DNA of 64,000 nt. Source: Candidatus Flexicrinis proximus (GTDB lineage Bacteria; Chloroflexota; Anaerolineae; Aggregatilineales; Phototrophicaceae). The first letter of the stretch is position 1, and each line of letters opens with the position of its first letter. Shown here in pieces: positions 42,050 through 50,319 of this stretch. Location of the stretch: NCBI GenBank assembly GCA_016712885.1, contig JADJQF010000002.1, forward strand, positions 186,001 to 250,000, given 5' to 3'. A program made the translations under genes and the position numbers. Under the pieces are notes generated by a model. The model had not been told where the DNA came from. It saw only the letters and a list, made by a program, of their open reading frames with translations, and made no database searches.

Positions 42050-44038
42050 TTACTGCCCAAGTACTGCGTTGACACCAGCCTCAAGAATCTGGTCGACGGA
42101 ACTGAACAGTGACTGCTCGGTGACGGGGATCCGCAAGGTCGGCGCCACGCCCAGGCCTTCGATGTGGATGTTTCCGTTTTCATCCAGTGATCTGCCGGCC
42201 GTGAAGCGAACGGTTACTCCTTCGGGCATCATAAAATCGTCAACGCTCCCGCCAAGACCAGCAGTCGGATAGCTGCCCACGATAGTCGCGCGACCCTGGA
42301 GCGTCAGGTCGTACGAGAAACGCTCACATGCACTGGCACAGTCCGGGCCAACCAACACGGCGACCGGACCCTCAAAGCGCAAGTCCTCGGCCGGCAGATA
42401 GAAGCGTTGAACCGAGCGCGGGTCGAAGATGAACTCGCCCGTCTCCTCACTGTAGTAGCCGCGCTGCCCCACGACGAGCGGGTCATTGAAGAAGTAGGCC
42501 GCCATTTGGTCTGCCAGGAAACCGCTTCCTCCGCCATTCTCGCGCATATCAATGACTAGACCGAGCGCACCCTGGTCATTCACGGTTCGAATCAGGCGCT
42601 CCCACAGTTGAATCGTGAGCAGGTCGTTATCGTTAAACGAATAGATCTTGGTGTAAGCGACACCGCTATCGAGCAGCTTGAAATCCAGCGGCAGTTCATA
42701 GCCCGTAAATCCGGGCGTCGGGCTATAGAAGAAACTGTCGAATTCCTGCACTACGTTGAGAACCGTCGTCTGCACAGTCGCATCCCCCGGATTGCGATAT
42801 TCGACGGATGCAGAGCCGGTGGACATTGGGAAGCGCGTGACATAGCGAGCCTGAGCAAGCCGACGATTGATGGTCGTGCTGAACGTTTCGCTGATCGGAT
42901 TCGCGCGCGTGATGGCGTCGGCAATGGGCCGTCCATTCAGCGAGAGAATCTCGGCGCCAACCTGAATACCCGCGTTGGCCGCCGGGCCATTCGATGACGT
43001 ATAGACCACAAACGAACGTCGGTCATCGGTTTCGCGAATGGCCAGTCCAATGCCGCCTTCAACGGCCGTCCGGACCCGGTCAACAAACAGATTGAACGGC
43101 CGCACGCTGACATGTCCATCCGGGAACGACCAGATGATATCAGCCAGCGTATCTAGGTAGAGTTGAGTATCGCCGGCCGCATCAGCCTCTTCGAAGCGCG
43201 CGCGATATTTCTTGACAACCGCATCCCAATCGAGGCCCTTGTATTCGCTGAAGGCATATTCATTACGCAGTTTCTCGACCATTGCGTCAAAGGCTTCGGT
43301 ATAGCTCAGGTTTGCGTAATCGACGAGCGCTGCGCCTTCAGGTTCAATGAGGTCGATGACCTGTTCACGGCGGCGATCGAATGTGAACGGTTCGGAGTCA
43401 AGATTTACGACAGAATAGCCAACCGGCGCTTCGACAATGGGATCGTCTTCCGTAAAGAGGAGGCCATCGGCGCCGAATCCGCTCGGGAACCCTTGCCCCG
43501 ACTCCGGCACATAAATCAGGTAGCTGCCGCCGATAATCTCCAGGCGATTCTCCGGGTCTTCACTTACTCGGGTTGACGCATAAGCGCTGGACCACCCACC
43601 GCCCGAGAGATCCCGTTCTTCCAGGAAAGGGTCGCCCCAGACGTTATTCCAGTATGCGACGGCATAAATCATCACGCCCGAATCCGTCTCCCCATCGTTG
43701 TCGACATCGCGCAGCGTGCCCTGCGGTTCAATCGGCAGGGCAATGCTGTAGCTGAATGGCGATGTGTAGAAATCGGAAGTTATCTGGCCGAGCACCTGCG
43801 ACGCGGAGGGGAAGATGTAGTATTCGTTGCGGTCAACGAATCCCGCCTGGTCCTCCAGAATGACGACCGGGGAGGCCACGCCAGATGTGAAGAACGGGTT
43901 CGTGTACGTCACCACACCCGTGATTGCCACAGGGCCGCCTTCATCGGAGACGATCTGTGCGGGCGGGAACTGCTGTGCAACTGATTGAACTGCTACGAGC
44001 AAGGCGAACAGAACGACGAGAACCAGGCGAATTCGCAT
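42050..44038 (-). CDS. Secreted S41/tricorn-core-like peptidase
   Basis: 662 residues with a signal peptide (MRIRLVLVVLFALLVAVQSVAQ). Residues ~25-215 are a beta-rich lead domain. Around 250-340 lies a helical segment with WSFPDGHVSV. Residues ~350-425 are PDZ-like (GIQVGAEILSLNGRPI). The C-terminal ~200 are the S41 core (GLVIDMRENGGGSG, GPDCASACERFSY with Ser569, GRATIVGSYPTAGLGG). The Lys of the classical Ser-Lys dyad is replaced by Leu (TAGLGG in place of TFGKG). If active, it would therefore use a tricorn-like Ser-His arrangement with the DGH histidine. Confidence 0.85.
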   Translation of the reverse strand: MRIRLVLVVLFALLVAVQSVAQQFPPAQIVSDEGGPVAITGVVTYTNPFFTSGVASPVVILEDQAGFVDRNEYYIFPSASQVLGQITSDFYTSPFSYSIALPIEPQGTLRDVDNDGETDSGVMIYAVAYWNNVWGDPFLEERDLSGGGWSSAYASTRVSEDPENRLEIIGGSYLIYVPESGQGFPSGFGADGLLFTEDDPIVEAPVGYSVVNLDSEPFTFDRRREQVIDLIEPEGAALVDYANLSYTEAFDAMVEKLRNEYAFSEYKGLDWDAVVKKYRARFEEADAAGDTQLYLDTLADIIWSFPDGHVSVRPFNLFVDRVRTAVEGGIGLAIRETDDRRSFVVYTSSNGPAANAGIQVGAEILSLNGRPIADAITRANPISETFSTTINRRLAQARYVTRFPMSTGSASVEYRNPGDATVQTTVLNVVQEFDSFFYSPTPGFTGYELPLDFKLLDSGVAYTKIYSFNDNDLLTIQLWERLIRTVNDQGALGLVIDMRENGGGSGFLADQMAAYFFNDPLVVGQRGYYSEETGEFIFDPRSVQRFYLPAEDLRFEGPVAVLVGPDCASACERFSYDLTLQGRATIVGSYPTAGLGGSVDDFMMPEGVTVRFTAGRSLDENGNIHIEGLGVAPTLRIPVTEQSLFSSVDQILEAGVNAVLGQ

Positions 44039-44181
44039 ATAGACACCACACTTTCCACTGATTGTTCAATTATCGCGCAGACTGCGTAGAGCGACAGACG
44101 GTTATCATGTACGCCTAATCTAGCGAGTTGCGATACAATCAAACCAGCAAAACGCGCAAAACACCACTCTAGGGGAGCGCT

Positions 44182-45291
44182 ATGACAGACTGCACCGCGA
44201 TTGTACGCGGGATTCCACATATCCCATCGGTGACTGAGGTAAACGTTCGTAGCGGGCCCGGCACGAATTTCGACGTTGCGTTCACCGTACCGGTCGGTAT
44301 GGACAGCCTTAAGATCCTGGACGTGGCGATCGACGCCGAAGGTAAGGCGAAAGACGGCAAGGTTTACCAATGGTTCAAACTGATCTTTCACGGCGGCGCG
44401 GTCGGTTATGTCCGCGATGACCTGCTTGACCTGATCGGTGAGTGCGGACCACAGGGTTATGATACCTATGGTGAGCGCACTTTTGCTTTCACGCAGAACC
44501 GGAGCGGGAGCGAACAGCCCCGTCCCCTTGATCCTTCGCCTACCGATCCGAATACGGGCAAGACATTCGATATCCTGAGTCCCGACCGGATCCGCAGGGC
44601 GGCATTTGGAATCACCAACGCATTTGAGGGGAAAGGTTATCCGACATACCAGAATTTCGACAGTGGGATCGTCAGTTACGGGCGTTTTCAGTTTACACTG
44701 GCGGCGGGAAGCCTGGGTACAGTTTGCCGGCGCTACTGCGAGCGGTCGCTGACTCCCACCGCCGATGAGGTGCGTACGAACTATCTGGCACGGATTCTCG
44801 CGCGGGACTCTCAACTGCGCCAGGACACACGACTGCGAGACCTGCTCATCGCAGCAGCGGAAGAAGATGTGATGAAGCAGTCCCAGAATGAAGTGGCGAC
44901 CGAGGGCTTCTGGGACAGAATGCTGGCGCTCAGCGCGCGGCCTCGCAACATACAATTACCCTTGAGCCTGGCGATGCTGTTCGACATCGCAGTGAACTTC
45001 GGTGTAATGCATGGCCTTCTGACGCGTGCCGAGGATGAATTGGGAGTGCCTCAGCGCAGCAGGGTGAATGACAACGGCGTGAGCGAACAACAGATAATTG
45101 TGCAGCTTGCAGACATCCGCAAGCGCAGTCACGATCGCCAGGCCGAGCGCGACAAGCTGCCCGGACTGAAAGTTCGGGGCGACTTCTGGGTCTCGATGGT
45201 GGTCAATGGCGACTGGAACCTCGCAGGGGACACAAACGGCAATATCCTGGTAAAAGGACGCCCGCTGCAGGTCCGCAATCCATCGGAGTAG
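44182..45291 (+). CDS. SH3b domain / GH46-like lysozyme-fold protein
   Basis: 369 residues starting after GGGGAG. Residues ~10-95 are an SH3b domain (EVNVRSGPGTNFDVAFTVP, VGYVRDDLLDLIG). Residues ~130-365 look like a GH46 chitosanase/lysozyme-superfamily domain: AAFGITNAFEGKGYPTYQNF with a candidate acid Glu, and DSGIVSYGRFQFTLAAG with a candidate Asp. FDIAVNFGVMHG and a C-terminal GDFWVSMVVNGDWN follow. It would cut beta-1,4-linked amino sugars. There is no signal peptide, which is odd for such an enzyme. Confidence 0.75.
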   Translation: MTDCTAIVRGIPHIPSVTEVNVRSGPGTNFDVAFTVPVGMDSLKILDVAIDAEGKAKDGKVYQWFKLIFHGGAVGYVRDDLLDLIGECGPQGYDTYGERTFAFTQNRSGSEQPRPLDPSPTDPNTGKTFDILSPDRIRRAAFGITNAFEGKGYPTYQNFDSGIVSYGRFQFTLAAGSLGTVCRRYCERSLTPTADEVRTNYLARILARDSQLRQDTRLRDLLIAAAEEDVMKQSQNEVATEGFWDRMLALSARPRNIQLPLSLAMLFDIAVNFGVMHGLLTRAEDELGVPQRSRVNDNGVSEQQIIVQLADIRKRSHDRQAERDKLPGLKVRGDFWVSMVVNGDWNLAGDTNGNILVKGRPLQVRNPSE

Positions 45292-45358
45292 ACCGACAAA
45301 AGGTGATCGGCACCGAATGGCGGCGCGAAACGCCCTGAACAGTCGGACTCATATTGCT

Positions 45359-45407
45359 GAACCGGCCATGCTGCCCGCCTAATAGAGTCGGACAGCATGG
45401 CCGGTTC
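45359..45407. terminator. Inverted-repeat terminator between convergent genes
   Basis: GAACCGGCCATGCTG (45359-45373) and CAGCATGGCCGGTTC (45393-45407) are perfect 15-bp arms with a 19-nt loop, located between the SH3b gene and the convergent TspO-like gene. T-richness after the stem is modest on the plus strand (GATTTCT). Confidence 0.7.
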
Positions 45408-45431
45408 GATTTCTACCCAAAGCCACTAGCA

Positions 45432-46211
45432 CTACATTGACCAGCCGAGCCGGTACTCATTCATCCAACGGATAGCCACGATCGCAACAGCCGCGACGGT
45501 AATCGCGCTCACGCCGAGCGCCACAGTCTGCACAGCGGTCACATCTGCATGCCGAGAGGCAATTGCAGTCACGGCCCATACGATCACGGCACCGTAGGCG
45601 ATGTCACGCCGGAAGTAGACCATACCTAGGGCCACGACACCGGTGACAACAAGCATGATGATCGCCCAGGTTTGAGCATCCACGCCAAAACCGTTCCAAC
45701 CCGCATCCACGAGGACATATCCCGCATTGGTGATAGTTGCGGCGGTGATCCAGCCGATGTAGAGGCTAAACGGGATGTGTACACACCATTTCACCGCGCG
45801 GCTCACCGGTTCTGCGCCGATCCCAAGCCGGATGTAAATCGTGAGCAGCGTACCAAGCAGCAGAATCATCATGACCATACTTAGCGGAAACGCGTTGAAG
45901 TGGAAGCATGTCAGCCAAGCAATATTGAACGCGCTGCTGACGACGAAGAGGTAACCGATGCGCTTGAACACTGGATTCTCACGCTGGCTCGGAAGGGCTT
46001 GGTAGACGATAAATACCGTCAGGAACGTATAGATAATTCCCCAGATGCTGAATGCATAGTTTGCCGGGAAGTAGAGCATATCCGGATAGCGATTTGCGAT
46101 CATGGCGCTGGTCTGGCCATTGAGAGGAAGTGCCTGCGAGATAGCGTTGAAAGCGATTACAGCACTAAGCGCGAGGATATTCGCGAGCTGTCTGAACTTG
46201 TTACTGCCCAT
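45432..46211 (-). CDS. TspO/MBR-like tryptophan-rich membrane protein
   Basis: 259 residues from the ATG preceded by AAGGAC. Eight or so hydrophobic helices, with the long-form signature YFPANYAFSIWGIIYTFLTV and LPLNGQTSAMIANRYPDM. The best match is the longer branch of the tryptophan-rich sensory protein family found in bacteria. The family binds porphyrins or other hydrophobic ligands in its short form; function of the long form is unclear. An upstream extension to 46478 overlaps the uridine kinase gene and was rejected. Confidence 0.8.
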   Translation of the reverse strand: MGSNKFRQLANILALSAVIAFNAISQALPLNGQTSAMIANRYPDMLYFPANYAFSIWGIIYTFLTVFIVYQALPSQRENPVFKRIGYLFVVSSAFNIAWLTCFHFNAFPLSMVMMILLLGTLLTIYIRLGIGAEPVSRAVKWCVHIPFSLYIGWITAATITNAGYVLVDAGWNGFGVDAQTWAIIMLVVTGVVALGMVYFRRDIAYGAVIVWAVTAIASRHADVTAVQTVALGVSAITVAAVAIVAIRWMNEYRLGWSM

Positions 46212-46314
46212 TATGGAGTCCTTATACGGTACAAACCCGGACTTTAGTGTAGCACCGCGGCAGCGAACAGAGCCGAAATTCTCAGCTATTGTTACAAGTA
46301 TACTTACGGGGGAT

Positions 46315-46965
46315 TTATCTGATAGAACCGCGTGCCGCGACCATCCGGATGCGATCCGCGACCATGTCGATTGCCGGGTGATCAAAACCCATCTGCGGAA
46401 TAATGATATCCGCATAGCGGCGGCTGGGTTCGACGAATTCGAGGTGCATGGGGCGTACGGTGCGAAGATACTGTCCAATGACCGAGTCTACGGTTCGTCC
46501 ACGTTCAATGATGTCACGCTTCAGTCGACGGATAAACCGGATATCTGCGTCGGTATCGACGAATATCTTGAAGTCGAGCAGGTCACGCAAGTCAGGTTCG
46601 GCAAAGATCAGAATACCTTCAACCAGGATGATTGGGTGGGGTTCAATGTGACGAGTCTGGTTGGTGCGAGAATCGGTTGTAAAGTCGTAGACCGGGATTT
46701 CAACTGACTGCCATGCCTGGAGCATCTTGACGTGCTCGATCATCAGCGGAGTGTCAAGCGAGTCCGGGTGATCGAAGTTTATAGATGCGCGCTTGTCTGG
46801 CGAAAGATGACGGAGGTCTTTGTAATAGGCGTCGTGTTGGAGGTATGCGATCTTGTCGCTGCCGACCCGTTCTATGATCGACATCGCGGCTGTCGTCTTG
46901 CCGGAGCCCGTTCCGCCTGCCACACCGATCGTAAACGGTATAGCTTCGCTGCGCTGGTCGCTCAT
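46315..46965 (-). CDS. udk: Uridine kinase
   Basis: 216 residues. The P-loop is GVAGGTGSGKTTAAMSI; LQHDAYYKDL, NFDHPDSLDTPLM, PVYDFTTDSR and ILVEGILIF are uridine/cytidine kinase motifs. It phosphorylates uridine and cytidine for pyrimidine salvage. The ribosome site AAGGAGAG sits immediately after the T-tract of the tRNA-Thr terminator. The 103 nt downstream (46212-46314) hold nothing recognisable. Confidence 0.95.
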   Translation of the reverse strand: MSDQRSEAIPFTIGVAGGTGSGKTTAAMSIIERVGSDKIAYLQHDAYYKDLRHLSPDKRASINFDHPDSLDTPLMIEHVKMLQAWQSVEIPVYDFTTDSRTNQTRHIEPHPIILVEGILIFAEPDLRDLLDFKIFVDTDADIRFIRRLKRDIIERGRTVDSVIGQYLRTVRPMHLEFVEPSRRYADIIIPQMGFDHPAIDMVADRIRMVAARGSIR

Positions 46966-46981
46966 GACGCGCTCTCCTTAC

Positions 46982-47011
46982 AAAAAAGCCTGCATCCAGC
47001 TGGTGCAGGCT
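46982..47011 (-). terminator. Terminator of the tRNA-Thr transcript
   Basis: On the minus strand AGCCTGCA, loop, TGCAGGCT, followed by a run of T (46987-46982). Sixteen bases separate the tract from the udk start codon. Confidence 0.85.
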
Positions 47012-47018
47012 GATTGAT

Positions 47019-47090
47019 AGCCACTGAAGGGATTTGAACCCTTAACCTGTCGCTTACGAAGCGAATGCTCTGCCGTTGAGCTACAGTGGC
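47019..47090 (-). tRNA. tRNA-Thr (anticodon CGU)
   Basis: 72-nt cloverleaf: acceptor stem GCCACTG/CAGTGGC, D-stem GCTC/GAGC with GG in its loop, anticodon loop TTCGTAA (anticodon CGT reads ACG), and T-arm AAGGG-TTCAAAT-CCCTT. Discriminator T; CCA is not encoded. One mismatch (T-C) at the top of the anticodon stem. G1-C72 and C2-G71 agree with Thr identity. Confidence 0.95.
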
Positions 47091-47105
47091 ATTGGGACTA
47101 AGCGC

Positions 47106-47134
47106 AGTATATCAAGGATTACAGGGGCGTTCAA
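47106..47134 (-). promoter_or_regulatory. Promoter of tRNA-Thr
   Basis: Minus-strand TTGAAC (47134-47129), exactly 17 nt, TATACT (47111-47106). Expected start near 47099, a few bases before the mature 5' end. Confidence 0.8.
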
Positions 47135-47148
47135 GGCCTCAGGCCTTG
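47132..47148. repeat. 17-bp perfect palindrome near divergent promoters
   Basis: CAAGGCCT-C-AGGCCTTG overlaps the -35 element of the tRNA-Thr promoter and lies ~35 nt ahead of a TATAAT (47182-47187) that faces the K+ channel gene. It may bind a regulator or be chance. Confidence 0.4.
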
Positions 47149-47219
47149 CCTCAATTGTTCGCAGTCCGCCGCGTGACACTCTATAATGTGCGGGAGTGAT
47201 GCCCGCCCAAGAGCAAGCG

Positions 47220-49172
47220 ATGGAACCTTTCGAGGAGTCGCAGCGACAAATTCGCACTGCCGTTATTGCGCTTCTGGTCATCCTGCCGTGCGGAATTTTC
47301 GGCTACATGCTGCTGGAGCAGATGAGTTTGCTGGACGCAGTGTGGATGACGGTCATTACCCTCACAACCATCGGGTATGGGGATATCGTACCGCAGTCGC
47401 CGATCGGGCGGATATTCACCCTCTTTTTGATCGTTATTGGGATTGGGGTCTTCGTATTCGCGGCCCAGGCATCGCTGAATGTCCTGTTCAGCCCGGAGTT
47501 GAGCCGTTCTCGTCAGCGCCGGCGAGCAGACCGGAAGGTGGCGCGGATGCGCCAGCATTTCGTAATCTGCGGCGAAGGCGAAATGGTCAACCGGTCGGTC
47601 GAGTTCATGATTCAGCGGGCAAGGGCGAGGCTAGACAACAACCGCCGGTCAACGCTGTTCAGGCCTTTCACCCCTACCCTATTGGACCTGCTGGTCGTGG
47701 TCACCAAAAACTCTCGAATGGCTAACAAACTGCGACACGATGGGTTGACCGTGATTGATGGCGACCCAACCGACGAGGCCACTCTCCAGCGTTCCGGGAT
47801 TGACCGCGCGCAGGCGCTGATGGCGATGGAAGATACCGACACAGAAACACTTCTCACGGTACTGACAGCAAACTCGCGGAATCCCGAACTGCACATCACG
47901 GCCGCTGCACACGACCTTGCATTCGCGCAGAAGATGCTGCGGGCGGGAGCCAGCAGCGTAATTCCACCGTTTGAAGTCGCTGCGCAATTCCTGAACTCCA
48001 TCACCTTCCGTCCCGCCGTAAGTGAGTTCTTCTCGTCGATCCTGTTTGACAATACGCTGGACAGCGCCCATATCGTCCAGATATTCATGTACGACGACTC
48101 GCCGTGGATCGGCAAGACCCTTGGATCTCTTGGTTTGCGCGACCGCTATGGTGCAGCAGCCATTGGCATCCGCCGGGAAGACGGCACGTTCGAGTACGTA
48201 CCGGGAGACGATTATGTACTCGCAGAGGAAGTCGTGCTGCTGGTCGTGTGTCAGACCGCCTATATCACTGACTTGCAGAACGATTCGCGACAGGGAACCC
48301 AATTCCGACCGCATCCAGCAACATGGCAGCGACTCGTGAATACTGAGGCGGAAACAAATGCGCTGACCAGTTATACAGCGAAAGAGTCAGAGCGCGAAGC
48401 AGCAGCAGTGACAAAACACTATGTGATTTGTGCCGGCGGAATGGTGGCACGCAGCGCGCTCCGTAAGTTGTCACCCGAACGTCCCTTTGTGATCATCAGT
48501 CACGATCACCAATTGACAGAAAGCCTGCTCAAACGCGGATTTCGTGTCATTCAAGGGAAGCCAACCGACGAAGCGGTCTTGATTCGGGCAGGGATCTATC
48601 GCGCGTTGGCGCTCATGGTCGCAATTGATGACCGCGCGGAGAGCGTCCTTACGACACTGACGGCTCGGACTTTAAACAAGCATCTGTTGATTACGGCGTC
48701 TGCTGACAATGACGATCTGGTGGCGAAGCTGTATAGAGCTGGAGCGGACCGCGTGATCAACCCATACAGGATTGCCGCGCAGTTCATGCTGCTGGCTACG
48801 ACCAGACCAGTCGTTAGCGACTTTATTCAGTATGTGCTATACAATCGCCTTACACGGTTAGAGACGGCCGAGCTTTACATTGAGAACGACTCGCCGTGGG
48901 TCGGTCGCACAATAGGTGAACTCGGATTAACTGAGGGCTACGCTGCCAGAATTATTGGCGTAAGATTGTCTGACCTGAGTTTCATTTATGCGCCGCCAGA
49001 GTCATTCATGATTAGTAACGGGATCGTTGTGCTTGCTGTGACGTCGATGGACCGCTTCGACGCACTGCGCGAATATGCATACGGCAGCGCAAGCCGACGT
49101 CCTCAATCGTTACGAACTACCCGTCCCGTGCCATTTGCCCATCGCGCCGGGGTTATTCAGTCGTTATCATAG
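47220..49172 (+). CDS. Two-TM K+ channel with tandem RCK (TrkA-N/TrkA-C) modules
   Basis: 650 residues. Two membrane helices flank a pore with the selectivity filter TLTTIGYGD. Two RCK modules follow: residues ~105-340 (HFVICGEGEMVNRS, DGDPTDEATLQRSGIDRAQALMAM, then a TrkA-C part) and ~400-635 (HYVICAGGMVARSALRKL, QGKPTDEAVLIRAGIYRALALMVA, then TrkA-C). RCK domains gate the pore on binding Ca2+ or nucleotides. Having both modules in one chain lets a tetramer build a full octameric gating ring. Start at ATG 47220: a TATAAT at 47182-47187 would put +1 near 47194, making the earlier GTG/ATG (47196/47199) leaderless. Confidence 0.9.
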   Translation: MEPFEESQRQIRTAVIALLVILPCGIFGYMLLEQMSLLDAVWMTVITLTTIGYGDIVPQSPIGRIFTLFLIVIGIGVFVFAAQASLNVLFSPELSRSRQRRRADRKVARMRQHFVICGEGEMVNRSVEFMIQRARARLDNNRRSTLFRPFTPTLLDLLVVVTKNSRMANKLRHDGLTVIDGDPTDEATLQRSGIDRAQALMAMEDTDTETLLTVLTANSRNPELHITAAAHDLAFAQKMLRAGASSVIPPFEVAAQFLNSITFRPAVSEFFSSILFDNTLDSAHIVQIFMYDDSPWIGKTLGSLGLRDRYGAAAIGIRREDGTFEYVPGDDYVLAEEVVLLVVCQTAYITDLQNDSRQGTQFRPHPATWQRLVNTEAETNALTSYTAKESEREAAAVTKHYVICAGGMVARSALRKLSPERPFVIISHDHQLTESLLKRGFRVIQGKPTDEAVLIRAGIYRALALMVAIDDRAESVLTTLTARTLNKHLLITASADNDDLVAKLYRAGADRVINPYRIAAQFMLLATTRPVVSDFIQYVLYNRLTRLETAELYIENDSPWVGRTIGELGLTEGYAARIIGVRLSDLSFIYAPPESFMISNGIVVLAVTSMDRFDALREYAYGSASRRPQSLRTTRPVPFAHRAGVIQSLS

Positions 49173-49189
49173 CCGCTGAGGAGCCGCGA

Positions 49190-49972
49190 ATGTCCGAAAA
49201 AATACTTGTCGTAGACGACGATGTGGAAAGCCTGAAGCTAATCAGCCTGATGCTGAAGCGTCAAGGTTATGATGTTGCCATCGCCAATTCGGGATCACAG
49301 GCGCTGGCCAAAGCAACGACTGAAATACCCAACCTCATCATTCTGGATGTCATGATGATGGATATGGACGGCTATGAGGTTTGCCGCCGCCTTCGCGGTA
49401 ACCCAGAGACCCGACCCATCCCGATCATCATGTTTACGGCAAAAACCCTTATCGATGATAAGGTGGCGGGCTTCGAGGCCGGTGCCGACGATTATCTCAC
49501 CAAACCGACGCATCCAGCCGAACTTGCAAGTCGAATCAAGGCGGTATTGGCGCGCAACCAGACCAGCTCACAGAGCGTGCGTCCGCAAGGTGTCGCAGTC
49601 GGCGTCATCGGTGCAAAGGGCGGAATCGGCACGACGACCGTCGCAGTCAATCTCGCCGCAGGGCATCAATTGAACAAGATGCGCCCAATTCTCGTCGACT
49701 TTCGACTGGGCGCGGGTCACGCGGGGCTTTCGCTCGGCTTGCAGAAGCTGGACGGGATGGTCAATGTCATCTCCAAGCCGGTTGGCGAGATCAAGGCGCC
49801 GCTGCTGATGCAGAACCTCGTCACCCATAGCAGCGGACTGCGCGTGCTGGCGGCATCGCCGGATCCGCGCGAGGCACAGATGAAATTCACGCCGGATGCT
49901 GCGACGGCGATTGTCAAGGGGTTGAAAGGGCATCGGCAATCCGATCGTTATCGATCTCGGCGCCGGGTATAG
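49190..49972 (+). pseudogene. CpaE/TadZ-like receiver-ATPase, frameshifted (5' part)
   Basis: The frame encodes a receiver domain (ILVVDDDVES, phospho-acceptor Asp53 in IILDVMMMD, MFTAK, DDYLTKP). A deviant-Walker-A ATPase start follows (VIGAKGGIGTTTVAVNLAAG), lacking the Walker Lys as in CpaE/TadZ, with LVDFRLGAGHAGLSLGL. After KGLKG the frame goes into HRQSDRYRSRRRV and stops, while the other frame continues the ATPase (GIGNPIVIDLGAGYSE). One extra G in the GGG at 49928-49930 explains the break. It could be a true mutation, a sequencing indel or +1 slippage. CpaE/TadZ proteins position Tad pilus machinery, but no other tad gene is nearby. Confidence 0.8.
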
Positions 49973-50315
49973 TGAGCTTACTGCACGTTTACTTCCCGCG
50001 CTCGACCGCCTGGTGGTGTTAGTTGAGCCCGTCGCTATGGTGATTGCCGCAGCAGAACACTTGATAAACGCAATCAAGAACGACTTTAACAAGCCGATCC
50101 ACATCGTTGTTATTCACAGGACGCCGCTGGCTCGCGGTATGATCACCTGGTCAGACGTAGAGGCTCGCCTCGGTCAATCGGTAGCTGGAATGATTTCCGC
50201 GGCACCGGAGCTGACCTATCAGGCCATGGAAGCGGGTGTTCCCGTCGTCGTGCATCAGCCGGGCGCAGTGATTGCCAATCAGTTCATGAAACTTGCCCAG
50301 ACCATCCCTGGATAA
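49929..50315 (+). pseudogene. CpaE/TadZ-like ATPase, frameshifted 3' part
   Basis: This frame holds the missing C-terminus: IVIDLGAGYSELTARLL, ALDRLVVLVEPVAMVIAAAEHL, then WSDVEARLGQSVAGMISAAPE and GVPVVVHQPGAVIANQFMKLAQ, typical of MinD/CpaE-like ATPases. The whole protein would be about 375 residues if the single base were removed. An isolated start at 50013 (ATG-like) would give a 100-residue fragment without an ATP site. Confidence 0.75.
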
Positions 50316-50319
50316 TCCG

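Noticed and set aside
43993..44955. 320-codon minus-strand frame
   Set aside because: Opposite the SH3b/GH46-like gene, which has an SD and recognisable domains; Arg/His-rich with no motif.
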